Source of the DNA: Flavobacteriaceae bacterium | Lineage (GTDB): Bacteria > Bacteroidota > Bacteroidia > Flavobacteriales > Flavobacteriaceae | NCBI GenBank assembly: GCA_030830005.1 | Contig: JAURNV010000021.1 | Coordinates: 1 to 52,127, forward strand | DNA length: 52,127 nt | Reading direction: 5' to 3' | In this document: positions 8,186 to 15,930 of the stretch, piece by piece | How positions within the stretch are numbered: position 1 is the stretch's first letter | Layout: every line of letters begins with the position of its first letter | Translations under genes and position numbers: made by a program | Notes under the pieces: generated by a model | Seen by the model: only the letters and a program-made list of their open reading frames with translations | Database searches by the model: none | What the model was told of the DNA's origin: nothing

Positions 8186-9001
8186 ATGACAAATCAAGAC
8201 CTGTTTGATCAAATACTATTTAAAAAATCTTTTCTTTGTTTGGGTTTAGACCCCGATATAGAAAAGATGCCTCCCCATTTGGTGGCTGCTAGCTCGGACC
8301 CCCTTTACGATTTTTGTAAGACTATTGTTGACAATGTTCAACACTTATGTGTTGCAATTAAAATTAACACAGCCTTTTTTGAAGCATATGGAGTTCAAGG
8401 GTATGCATCTTTAGAAAGGCTTGTTACCTATGTAAAGTCACATTACCCTGATCTTTTTACCATAGCTGATGCCAAGCGCGGCGATATCGGAAACACTTCT
8501 CTGCGTTACGCAAAAGCTTTTTTTGACGTATTGCCATTTGATGCCATAACTATTGCGCCCTATATGGGTAAAGATTCGGTCGAACCTTTTTTGACATATA
8601 GTGGTAAACACGCCATTTTATTGGCATTGACTTCAAATGAAGGTGCTTCTGATTTTCAACTAAAAGAAAATGACAAAAAAGAACTTTATAAAGAAGTCTT
8701 AACCACATCACAAACATGGGAAAATTCCCAAAGACTGATGTATGTGGTTGGTGCTACAAAAGCAGCGCACCTTAAGGAAATTCGAAAACTTGTACCAGAT
8801 TCTTTTTTACTTGTGCCCGGTGTAGGTGCACAAGGAGGAAAGCTTGAAGATGTATTTGTTAATGGGGCAAACAGTAAAGTGGGGTTATTGGTAAATTCTT
8901 CTCGTGGAATTTTATATGCTGGTAATGGTGAAGATTACTGCGATGAAGCCTTGACAGCTGCTACGCAGCTACAGCAACAAATGGAAAAACTTTTAGGATA
9001 A
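8186..9001 (+). CDS. pyrF: Orotidine-5'-phosphate decarboxylase
   Basis: Last step of UMP synthesis, a cytoplasmic TIM barrel. The 271-aa protein has the type 2 arrangement: LCLGLDPD at the N-terminus, KINTAFFEAYG, the catalytic ADAKRGDIGNT with the conserved Asp-Lys-x-x-Asp array near residue 95, and VPGVGAQGG near 211 for phosphate binding. The start is 1 nt after the prfA stop, and its stop overlaps the next ATG by 1 nt, indicating translational coupling. Confidence 0.95.
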   Translation: MTNQDLFDQILFKKSFLCLGLDPDIEKMPPHLVAASSDPLYDFCKTIVDNVQHLCVAIKINTAFFEAYGVQGYASLERLVTYVKSHYPDLFTIADAKRGDIGNTSLRYAKAFFDVLPFDAITIAPYMGKDSVEPFLTYSGKHAILLALTSNEGASDFQLKENDKKELYKEVLTTSQTWENSQRLMYVVGATKAAHLKEIRKLVPDSFLLVPGVGAQGGKLEDVFVNGANSKVGLLVNSSRGILYAGNGEDYCDEALTAATQLQQQMEKLLG

Positions 9002-9780
9002 TGTTACACTATACGCGCTATCCAAATAAAACTTCTAAAGAATGGGTGACTTTTGTTCATGGAGCGGGGGGGAGTTCCTCTATTTGGTATAAACAAATAC
9101 GAGCTTATACTCAGCACTACAACGTTTTACTACTTGATTTGCGTGGACATGGAAATTCAAAACCATCACTATTGAATGCATTTGAAGAGCGTTATACTTT
9201 TGAAGTTATTGTGGCTGATATTATTGAAGTATTAGATTATGAAAAGATTGATAAATCACATTTTGTAGGTATTTCATTAGGCACCATACTCATTCGGCAA
9301 TTGGCAGAAAGCTATCCTCAACGCGTGCAAAGTATGATTATGGGCGGTGCAATAATTAAGCTCAATCTTAGGTCGCAAATTTTGATGCGCTTTGGCAATG
9401 TGGTAAAGTCTATTATTCCGTATTTGTGGCTTTACCGTTTTTTTGCGTTCATCATTATGCCAAAAAAAAATCATCGAGAATCTAGATTGCTTTTTGTGCG
9501 TGAAGCAAAAAAATTATATCATAAAGAATTTTTAAGATGGTACAAACTCACGTCAGAATTAAACCCATTGCTTCGTTTTTTCCGACAAGTAGATGTGGGG
9601 ATCCCTACCTTATATATTATGGGTGAAGAGGATTATATGTTTTTGCCTAGTGTACAAAAGCTTTCTTCAAATCAACCTTCAGCAACGTTGGCTGTAGTTC
9701 CGCAATGTGGTCATGTAGTCAACGTAGAGCAACCCATAGAATTTAATGCTGCTACGCTAAAGTATCTGTCGGAATTGTAA
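9001..9780 (+). CDS. Alpha/beta hydrolase
   Basis: A 259-aa cytoplasmic alpha/beta-hydrolase fold protein of unknown substrate. Visible are the oxyanion HGAGGSSSIW near residue 19, the LDLRGHGNS strand-turn near 46, the nucleophile elbow GISLGT with Ser near residue 91, the acid region YIMGEEDYMF near 205 and the catalytic His in QCGHVVNVEQP near 237. It is the last gene of the glnN-headed run and ends directly against convergent purU with no terminator between. MenH-type and esterase roles are both possible. Confidence 0.85.
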   Translation: MLHYTRYPNKTSKEWVTFVHGAGGSSSIWYKQIRAYTQHYNVLLLDLRGHGNSKPSLLNAFEERYTFEVIVADIIEVLDYEKIDKSHFVGISLGTILIRQLAESYPQRVQSMIMGGAIIKLNLRSQILMRFGNVVKSIIPYLWLYRFFAFIIMPKKNHRESRLLFVREAKKLYHKEFLRWYKLTSELNPLLRFFRQVDVGIPTLYIMGEEDYMFLPSVQKLSSNQPSATLAVVPQCGHVVNVEQPIEFNAATLKYLSEL

Positions 9781-10635
9781 TTAGGTAAAAATTACGGTTT
9801 TATTTCCGTACACCATTACCTTTTTAGCTGCATGCTGTTTGACGGCATTTGCCAAAACAATTTTCTCTAAATCACTTCCTTTGGCTATTAGTTGTGAAAC
9901 ACTATGGTTGTGTGAAACATGAGCTACACCTTGCTCGATAATCGGTCCAGCATCAAGCTCTTCTGTCACATAATGACTAGTGGCGCCAATGATTTTCACA
10001 CCGCGTTCAAATGCAGAGTGATAAGGCTTTGCTCCTGGGAAAGCAGGTAAAAATGAGTGATGGATGTTAATTATATTACTCTTGTAAACTTCGATAAGTT
10101 CTTCAGGTATTATTTGCATATATCGCGCTAATACAATAAAATCTACCTCGTGTTGATTTAATAATTTAAGTTGTTCTTGGGTTGCATTGGCTTTGGTTTC
10201 TTTTGTTACTTGAACATAATAGAATGGAATTTCAAATGCCTTAGCTATGGGAGCTAAATCAGGGTGATTACTTAAAATAAAAGGAATTTCAACGGCTAGC
10301 TCACCAGATTTATAACGTCCCAATAAATCGTAAAGGCAATGATCGTATTTGGAAACAAATATTGCCATTTTTGGCTTGTATGCTATGGGTTGATGACTCC
10401 ATGTCATTGTGAATTCACTAGCCGGCCCTTTTTCAAAGGCTTCAATAAAGGTTTCGTAGGGACAATTCTTTTTGTTAAGTTCGGCTTCTAAGCGCATAAA
10501 AAACGCACCCTTTTCTCTATCTACATATTGATCGATATATTGGATATTTCCGCTATACTGATATACAAAAGAAGTAACATCAGCAATAATCCCTTTTTTA
10601 TCGGGACATTGAATAACAAGCGTGATGGCATACAT
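9781..10635 (-). CDS. purU: Formyltetrahydrofolate deformylase
   Basis: Hydrolyses 10-formyl-THF to formate and THF, balancing one-carbon pools and supplying formate for purine synthesis. The 284-aa protein has an N-terminal ACT domain (CPDKKGIIADVTSFVYQY, residues 10-27) and a C-terminal formyl-transferase domain. That domain carries the catalytic Asn-His-Asp set in NIHHSFLPAFPGAKPYHSAFERG near 190 and GATSHYVTEELDAGPIIEQ near 218. An ACT domain fused to this fold is diagnostic of PurU. It has no visible own terminator. Confidence 0.95.
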   Translation of the reverse strand: MYAITLVIQCPDKKGIIADVTSFVYQYSGNIQYIDQYVDREKGAFFMRLEAELNKKNCPYETFIEAFEKGPASEFTMTWSHQPIAYKPKMAIFVSKYDHCLYDLLGRYKSGELAVEIPFILSNHPDLAPIAKAFEIPFYYVQVTKETKANATQEQLKLLNQHEVDFIVLARYMQIIPEELIEVYKSNIINIHHSFLPAFPGAKPYHSAFERGVKIIGATSHYVTEELDAGPIIEQGVAHVSHNHSVSQLIAKGSDLEKIVLANAVKQHAAKKVMVYGNKTVIFT

Positions 10636-10663
10636 GCGTTACATTATTAAGGTGCAAACATAC

Positions 10664-10711
10664 ATAAAAAAAACCTCCGTCCATTCAATATATCGAAGGG
10701 AGCGGAGGTTT
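10664..10711 (-). terminator. Terminator of the amt-glnK-amt operon
   Basis: On the minus strand AAACCTCCG pairs with CGGAGGTTT around a bulged internal segment, and a run of T follows. It lies 29 bp past the stop of the last Amt gene. Confidence 0.85.
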
Positions 10712-10739
10712 CAACACTCCTAATTAAACAAATAAATGT

Positions 10740-11978
10740 TTACTTTTCAAACACACTAAAGTCAGCATAAGCAGTCATTCCATGCTCTGCATCATCTAAT
10801 CCATTAATTTCTTCTTCTTTGCTAACACGAAGACCAATAGTGGTCTTTACGATGAATACTATAATTAGGGTGCATATAACGCAGAAGGCTCCTACGATAC
10901 CAACACCTGCAAGCTGAATCATAAATTGATCAAACCCTGCCATTTCACCAAATAGACCTACGGCAAGTGTTCCCCACATACCAGCAAATAGGTGAACTGC
11001 AATAGCTCCAACAGGGTCATCCAATTTCAATTTTTCTAATAATGATATAGCAAGTACAACAATAATACCTCCGATACCCCCAATAATCATGGCATCACCG
11101 GTAGACATTTGATCGGCACCCGCTGTGATGGCAACTAGCCCTCCAAGAACACCGTTCATAAACATGGTTATGTCATAGTTTTTATAAAGGATGTGAGAAA
11201 AAACACTAGCGATAACACCTCCTGCAGCAGCAGCCAAACTTGTAGTAACAAGCACTAAAGATGTGGTTTCTGGGTCTGCAGAAAGAACAGATCCGCCATT
11301 AAACCCAAACCAGCCTAACCATAAAATTAGAACACCGCCTGCAGCAATTGGGACGTTATGTCCAAAAATAGGGTTTGAAGTTCCGTCTGAATTAAACTTA
11401 CCAATTCGAGCTCCTAAAAAGTAAATTACAATTAAAGCAGCCCAGCCTCCAACAGAGTGTACAAGTGTTGATCCTGCAAAGTCATAGAAGCCCCAGTTAC
11501 TCAAGAAGCCACCACCCCATTGCCAAGATCCTACAATTGGGTAAACAATGCCAACGTACAATGCTGCAATAAGCATAAAACTCTCAAGTTTAATACGCTC
11601 AGCCACAGCTCCTGAAATAATAGTAGCAGCAGTTGCAGCAAACATCCCCTGAAATAAAAAGTCAGTCCACCATGTGTAACCACCATCTGCGTAAGCTGCA
11701 GTCATGCCTCCTTCGGGAGGTGCAATACCCCATCCAGCAAATTTGAAAAAGCCAATAGCCCCTTCTTCAAATCCGGGATACATTAAGTTGAATCCAGCCA
11801 GAGCATATAATAACAGTCCGGCGGTTATGACAAAAAAGTTTTTAAATAATATGTTAACTGTGTTTTTTTGTCTTGTTAGTCCTGCCTCAAGGAATGAGAA
11901 TCCCATGTGCATAAAAAATACGAGTGCTGTACAGATCATCATCCATACGTTATTTGCGGTAAATAATGCGCTATCCAT
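10740..11978 (-). CDS. amt: Ammonium transporter (second Amt of the operon)
   Basis: An inner-membrane Amt/Rh channel of 412 aa with 11 predicted helices. The first pore histidine lies in STLVHSVGGW near residue 156 and the second in AIAVHLFAGMWG near 313. GFSFLEAGLTRQKN near 27 and the conserved cytoplasmic tail TIGLRVSKEEEINGLD complete the family pattern. There is no cleavable signal peptide. The ATG lies 6 nt after the PII stop. It is a paralogue of the other Amt in the same operon, and PII encoded between them is the expected gate. Confidence 0.95.
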   Translation of the reverse strand: MDSALFTANNVWMMICTALVFFMHMGFSFLEAGLTRQKNTVNILFKNFFVITAGLLLYALAGFNLMYPGFEEGAIGFFKFAGWGIAPPEGGMTAAYADGGYTWWTDFLFQGMFAATAATIISGAVAERIKLESFMLIAALYVGIVYPIVGSWQWGGGFLSNWGFYDFAGSTLVHSVGGWAALIVIYFLGARIGKFNSDGTSNPIFGHNVPIAAGGVLILWLGWFGFNGGSVLSADPETTSLVLVTTSLAAAAGGVIASVFSHILYKNYDITMFMNGVLGGLVAITAGADQMSTGDAMIIGGIGGIIVVLAISLLEKLKLDDPVGAIAVHLFAGMWGTLAVGLFGEMAGFDQFMIQLAGVGIVGAFCVICTLIIVFIVKTTIGLRVSKEEEINGLDDAEHGMTAYADFSVFEK

Positions 11979-11984
11979 TTTTGT

Positions 11985-12323
11985 TTAGTTTAAAGTTTCT
12001 CCTCCTTTTTCTCCGGTACGAATTCTGTAAGCCTCCTCAACAGGAAGTACAAAAATTTTCCCATCTCCTACATTGCCCGTTCCTCCGGCTTCAATAATGG
12101 CTTGTATGGCAGGCTCTACAAAGTCATCGTTTACAACTATGGATAACATTCTGCGTTCTATGGCAGAAGTGTTGTAGGAAACGCCTCGATATACCCTACC
12201 TTTTTTTTCGTTTCCAATTCCTGTTACATCCCAATAGCTAAAGAATGTAACTCCTACATCATGTAGCTTTGATTTCACGCTTTCGTATTGCGCTTTTCGA
12301 ATTAGTGCTTCTATTTTTTTCAT
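11985..12323 (-). CDS. glnK: PII nitrogen-regulatory protein
   Basis: A trimeric PII signal protein that binds ATP/ADP and gates Amt channels. The chosen ATG gives 112 aa beginning MKKIEALIRK. A longer in-frame reading exists, but its extra 20 codons read through a perfect hairpin, so it is rejected. The T-loop keeps YRGVSY with the modifiable tyrosine (Y50, equivalent to Y51 of GlnB). B- and C-loop signatures TGNVGDGKIFV and YRIRTGE are present. Odd: the Q39 position is Glu in GIGNEKKG, and the Lys58 position is Arg, both at the 2-oxoglutarate site. It is flanked by two amt genes. Confidence 0.93.
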   Translation of the reverse strand: MKKIEALIRKAQYESVKSKLHDVGVTFFSYWDVTGIGNEKKGRVYRGVSYNTSAIERRMLSIVVNDDFVEPAIQAIIEAGGTGNVGDGKIFVLPVEEAYRIRTGEKGGETLN

Positions 12324-12353
12324 TTTATTTGTTATTAGAGAGAGTGATATAAA

Positions 12354-12382
12354 TGGGGATAGGCATTTAATGCCTATCCCCA
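12354..12382 (-). promoter_or_regulatory. Perfect 13-bp intercistronic hairpin between amt and glnK
   Basis: Arms TGGGGATAGGCAT and its exact reverse complement are separated by three bases. In the transcript the stem is followed by UUUAUAU and then, about 30 nt on, the PII start. The U-tract is weak, so partial termination or an RNase stop point is likelier than full termination. Confidence 0.7.
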
Positions 12383-12424
12383 AATAATCTATTTATAATT
12401 GTTAATTATCATTAGGTTAAATTC

Positions 12425-13699
12425 TTATGGTAATAAATCACTATTAAATGCTTCTTCACCATGCTCAGTGATATCAAGACCTTTTCTTTCATCTTCTTCA
12501 GAAACACGAAGCCCGATAGTTTTCTTTAATGTGCCTAGTACAATTATTGAAGTGATAACAGCCCATGCAGCATATGCAGCTACACCAATAGCTTGAACCC
12601 CAAGTTGTGAAGTACCACCTCCGTTAAATAGTCCAATTCCAGTGTTTCCATCAACACCCCAAAGACCAATGACGAGCGTACCCCAAGCACCAACAACACC
12701 GTGCGCAGAAGCAGCACCAATGGCATCGTCAATTTTTAGCTTCTTCTCGATAAATTCGATTGAGAATACAACAATAACACCACCTAGTAAGCCTGCAAAG
12801 AAACCGCCTTCAAAAGTCATGTTTCCACAACCTGCGGTGATAGCTACCAATCCGGCTACGGCTCCGTTAAGAGTTTGTGATAAACTAGGTTTTCCTAGGT
12901 AAATCCACGATGTGAAAAGAGCTCCTAATGCGCCAGCAGCAGCAGCAATATTGGTTACCATTACAACCGATGCAGCTGCAATAGAGTCTGCACCTCCCCA
13001 AGCAAGTTGAGAGCCACCGTTGAAACCAAACCATCCAAACCAAAGAATAAATACACCAAGTGTACCCAATAATAAGTTACTTCCTGGGATAGGATTGACT
13101 TTTCCATCAGTATATTTTCCAATACGAGGGCCAACCATCCAAGCAGCAACAAGTGCAGCCCATCCACCAACTGAGTGAACAATAGAAGAACCAGCAAAGT
13201 CAATGAAACCAAGGTCTGCTAACCAAGCACCGTCTCCGTACCATTGCCATCCACCAGAAATTGGGTAAATAATAGCAGTAAGAAATAATGTAAAAATTAT
13301 ATAGGTGCTGTATTTAGTTCTTCCTGCAATAGCACCAGAAACAATTGTAGCAGCAGTAGCCGCAAAAACCGTTTGGAAGAAAACATCATGTGCTCCTACG
13401 CCTGGGTTAAACCAAAGATCACTGATAGAAATAAACCCGCTTGCATCTTTTGCCCCGTACATTAAACCGTAGCCTAATGCCCAAAAACTTAGTGTCCCTA
13501 CGCTTATATCCATAAAGTTTTTCATGGCAATGTTTGCAGCGTTTTTGGCGCGAGTCATTCCAGATTCTAATAAGGTAAATCCTGCTTGCATTAAGAAAAC
13601 AAGAATACCCGAAAGCAAAATCCACAAGATTGTAAAATCTTCATTAGCGTCAACTGTTGTTGTGCTAATAATGTTAGGTAATGTTGTAAGTAATGACAT
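12425..13699 (-). CDS. amt: Ammonium transporter (first Amt of the operon)
   Basis: A 424-aa Amt/Rh ammonium channel. Both pore histidines are visible, in SSIVHSVGGW near residue 174 and ASAHGVVGAWG near 334. GFTLLESGMTRAKNAANI near 41 and the C-terminal tail TIGLRVSEEDERKGLD are present. It has about 30 extra N-terminal residues relative to the second Amt, which could be a signal-like segment. It follows the porin gene by 20 bp and precedes the intercistronic hairpin and PII. The two Amts differ enough to have separate affinities or conditions of use. Confidence 0.95.
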   Translation of the reverse strand: MSLLTTLPNIISTTTVDANEDFTILWILLSGILVFLMQAGFTLLESGMTRAKNAANIAMKNFMDISVGTLSFWALGYGLMYGAKDASGFISISDLWFNPGVGAHDVFFQTVFAATAATIVSGAIAGRTKYSTYIIFTLFLTAIIYPISGGWQWYGDGAWLADLGFIDFAGSSIVHSVGGWAALVAAWMVGPRIGKYTDGKVNPIPGSNLLLGTLGVFILWFGWFGFNGGSQLAWGGADSIAAASVVMVTNIAAAAGALGALFTSWIYLGKPSLSQTLNGAVAGLVAITAGCGNMTFEGGFFAGLLGGVIVVFSIEFIEKKLKIDDAIGAASAHGVVGAWGTLVIGLWGVDGNTGIGLFNGGGTSQLGVQAIGVAAYAAWAVITSIIVLGTLKKTIGLRVSEEDERKGLDITEHGEEAFNSDLLP

Positions 13700-13719
13700 A
13701 ACTTATTTATTTAATTAAA

Positions 13720-14718
13720 CTAGAATGTGTAAACAGCAGCTACAATAAATGCAGTTAAACTATCAGTAGCACCATCTGCGTCAGCATAGTACTTACCAGA
13801 CGCGCTGTCTATTCTGATTTCAGGTTTGAAAATCATATTTCCTGAAGTGTAACTTCCTGTCAATGTAAATGAAGTGTTGTCTCCTTTTTCAGCTATTGAG
13901 CCTATAGCTCCAAGACCATCGTCAGTAAATGCTTCAAATCTTCCTCCAAGTGCAAGAGCATCAGATAGTGTTAATTGTGGATATAGCGCAACCCCACTAA
14001 ATTTAGCGCTGTCATCTTCGTATGAAGTAGCGTTAATACCCAAGAAAAAGCTTTCAGAAAGGTTGAAACCTCCAGTAAAGTCATACTGAGTAACACCATT
14101 CCCAGTAATAAAATTGATGTATTGTCCGTAAAGACCCAATTGTGCACCGAACATATAATCATCAGCAACAGGCTGAGCTTCTGTGTAGTCTGTAGAATTT
14201 AATAGTCCTAGCATCAATGAAGCATCATCAGAAAGAGCGATGTCTGCCTTAATTCCTGTGTGAGAGAAAGGACCATAAGAGAACATGTAAGAGGTGGAGT
14301 AGTTAAAGTTAGCTGCTGGAGAGATTACTTCATATCCTAAGAAGGTGTTGAAGTTACCAAGGGTAAGCGTAAAACTGTCACTTACATTATAATAAACATA
14401 CAACTGGTTAACGATGTTAGATGAACCCGCAGAATTGAAAACAGCATCTGCACCTCTTGGTCCATAAACCAAGTCAGCTACAAATCCGCTTTTCTCACCT
14501 TCATAAGAAAGTATAATGTTTGCCATACCAAGAGCAAAACCATTAAGGTTGGCAAATGATGTACCAGGCGCATATTCTGAACTTCTGTAATACGTGTCAA
14601 CAGAACCAGAAACGCTGAAGGTAGAGGCGTCTTGTGCTTGAGCTGAATGGGATCCTATTACGGAAACCACAATAATCGCAAGCACTAATTTAAAAATTGA
14701 ATTTGAATTGTTTTTCAT
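13720..14718 (-). CDS. Outer-membrane beta-barrel porin (bbp2/OmpL-like)
   Basis: The 332-aa protein has a signal peptide (about residues 1-28, ending SAQAQ) and then alternating amphipathic strands rich in Gly, Tyr, Ser and Asn. The typical opening is FSVSGSVDTYYR, and the chain ends in a C-terminal Phe (AAVYTF), as for BAM substrates. It resembles the putative beta-barrel porin-2 family. As first gene of the operon before Amt-PII-Amt, it probably lets a nitrogenous solute cross the outer membrane. Substrate specificity cannot be read from the sequence. Confidence 0.8.
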   Translation of the reverse strand: MKNNSNSIFKLVLAIIVVSVIGSHSAQAQDASTFSVSGSVDTYYRSSEYAPGTSFANLNGFALGMANIILSYEGEKSGFVADLVYGPRGADAVFNSAGSSNIVNQLYVYYNVSDSFTLTLGNFNTFLGYEVISPAANFNYSTSYMFSYGPFSHTGIKADIALSDDASLMLGLLNSTDYTEAQPVADDYMFGAQLGLYGQYINFITGNGVTQYDFTGGFNLSESFFLGINATSYEDDSAKFSGVALYPQLTLSDALALGGRFEAFTDDGLGAIGSIAEKGDNTSFTLTGSYTSGNMIFKPEIRIDSASGKYYADADGATDSLTAFIVAAVYTF

Positions 14719-14773
14719 AATATAAAGTTTGTATAGTTAAATTTTAAACGATTTAATTATTTAATTGATTTTT

Positions 14774-14781
14774 CAAAAGTA
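14774..14781 (-). promoter_or_regulatory. -7 box of the porin-amt-glnK-amt operon
   Basis: TACTTTTG on the minus strand matches TAnnTTTG and places the transcript start near 14770, leaving a leader of about 52 nt. No TTTG lies at the -33 distance, as at glnII. Confidence 0.5.
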
Positions 14782-14797
14782 TATGTATTTTGATACA

Positions 14798-14922
14798 ACC
14801 CTATTAAAAATGGTGTAATAACAATGATTTTTATTATTTATTAAAGTTTACCCCCTAAAATTTATGGGGTTAATATAATTAAACACATAATTTTAATTAT
14901 TTAGCCCCTAAAAAAAAGGATT
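14798..14922. promoter_or_regulatory. Three palindromic operator-like sites upstream of the ammonium operon
   Basis: The strong element 14850-14870 has arms ACCCC and GGGGT around an AT-only core. A degenerate copy is at 14798-14816 (ACCC...GGTGT), and a half-site-like copy at 14903-14922 (AGCCCCT...AGGAT). Start-to-start spacings are 52 and 53 bp. The strong site lies 68 bp upstream of the -7 box, against 65 bp at glnII. The inference is a shared nitrogen regulator. Confidence 0.6.
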
Positions 14923-14955
14923 AACATAAAGAAAATGTCAATATATAAAGGAAAG

Positions 14956-15333
14956 TTAAAGTGCCTTAACTATAAATTGCCCTAATAAAACAAAACCAAG
15001 GCACAAACCGAAGCTTAAAAGGGTATATATGAAGAAATAAAAGAGTTGACCCCCACTCAAAAAAGAGAAATTCTCAAATGTAAACGTAGAAAATGTTGTT
15101 AGCCCCCCACAAAATCCGGTAATAAACAATAATTTTTGATGAGTGGTAAGTGTCCCTGTTTCATTGATTCCGCCCAACAGCATCCCAATTAGAAAACAAC
15201 CTACTGCATTGGCGCAAAAAGTAGCCCAAGGAAAATTTAAAGAATAATGGTACAAGGCTTTTGATAATCCATAACGCGCTACGCTGCCAAGGCCGCCACC
15301 TACAAAAACCAAAAATATTGAATATAAACTCAT
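14956..15333 (-). CDS. crcB: Fluoride channel CrcB/FluC
   Basis: A small dual-topology inner-membrane fluoride channel. The 125-aa protein has four hydrophobic helices and the family motifs GGGLGSVARYGLS near residue 12, NAVGCFLIG near 42 and GFCGGLTTFSTFTFE near 72, the last containing the Thr/Phe residues of the fluoride path. A single gene implies a homodimer. It begins 1 nt after the stop of a small membrane protein, so the two are co-transcribed. No fluoride riboswitch is seen upstream. Confidence 0.93.
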   Translation of the reverse strand: MSLYSIFLVFVGGGLGSVARYGLSKALYHYSLNFPWATFCANAVGCFLIGMLLGGINETGTLTTHQKLLFITGFCGGLTTFSTFTFENFSFLSGGQLFYFFIYTLLSFGLCLGFVLLGQFIVKAL

Positions 15334-15334
15334 G

Positions 15335-15517
15335 TTAGACTAAGCTTTTCAATCCAACAAGTAGGCCGACAAACACCAAAAATCCAATGAGCACCCAAAA
15401 ACTTCCTTTAAAGTAATCAGTGCTTTTTTGTTTGTCTTTTTTATAACTGTAAATAATTGCAGCCGTAAAAGCAATGAGAAAAAAAAGTGCAAAAATCAAT
15501 TGACCCGTGGAAAACAT
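15335..15517 (-). CDS. Small two-TM membrane protein
   Basis: The 60-aa product starts MFSTGQLIFALFFLIAF and has two hydrophobic helices (about 5-24 and 37-57). Between them lies a basic loop (SYKKDKQKSTDYFKG) that is probably cytoplasmic. A longer reading is possible but would extend back over the divergent gene, so I chose the internal ATG. The gene is coupled to crcB by a 1-nt gap. I do not recognise a named family. Confidence 0.7.
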   Translation of the reverse strand: MFSTGQLIFALFFLIAFTAAIIYSYKKDKQKSTDYFKGSFWVLIGFLVFVGLLVGLKSLV

Positions 15518-15546
15518 AGCGTTATTTTTAGCGAAACTAAAAAAAA
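15518..15546. promoter_or_regulatory. Compact 29-bp divergent promoter region
   Basis: Only 29 bp separate the divergent starts. TAGTTTCG (minus strand, 15532-15539) is a near match to TAnnTTTG for the crcB pair. A weaker TATTTTTA lies on the plus strand. Any -33 elements must lie inside the opposite genes. Confidence 0.35.
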
Positions 15547-15930
15547 ATGCAGAACCAACTCGATGCTGTAGCAGCATTTCACAAAGCTTTTGGTGTGGGT
15601 ATATCTGATAAACCCACCGCAAATATTAACAAACAAATTAATAATCTACGTCATAAGCTGATGGCAGAAGAAAACAATGAGTACTTAGAGGCAGCAAGCA
15701 ACAACGACATTGTTGAAGTTGCAGATGCCCTTGGAGATATGCTCTATATCTTATGTGGAACAATCCTTACCCACGGCATGCAACATATTATTGAGGATGT
15801 TTTTAATGAAATTCAAGAAAGTAACATGAGCAAACTAGGAGCTGATGGTAAGCCAATTTATAGAGAAGATGGTAAGGTTATGAAGGGACCAAATTATTGG
15901 AAACCTAATTTAAAAAAGTTTTTAGGTTAG
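15547..15930 (+). CDS. Nucleoside triphosphate pyrophosphohydrolase-like protein (PRA-PH/MazG fold)
   Basis: The 127-aa all-helical protein has the core of this superfamily: a Glu-rich helix MAEENNEYLEA near residue 39 followed by VEVADALGDMLYILCGT near 57. These supply the ExxE-12-28-ExxD metal ligands. A C-terminal extension (GADGKPIYREDGKVMKGPNYWKP) is typical of the phage- and flavobacteria-type subgroup. It probably hydrolyses a non-canonical NTP or phosphoribosyl-ATP-like substrate. It ends with a 4-bp overlap with convergent ilvE. Confidence 0.75.
   Translation: MQNQLDAVAAFHKAFGVGISDKPTANINKQINNLRHKLMAEENNEYLEAASNNDIVEVADALGDMLYILCGTILTHGMQHIIEDVFNEIQESNMSKLGADGKPIYREDGKVMKGPNYWKPNLKKFLG

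Noticed and set aside
12324-12383. Longer PII protein with 20 extra N-terminal residues
   Set aside because: The extension translates a perfect hairpin, and PII proteins begin MKKI.
12642-12902. Open frame on the plus strand inside the first amt gene
   Set aside because: It lies antisense to a gene with clear Amt motifs, and its translation is low-complexity and unlike any family; a shadow frame.
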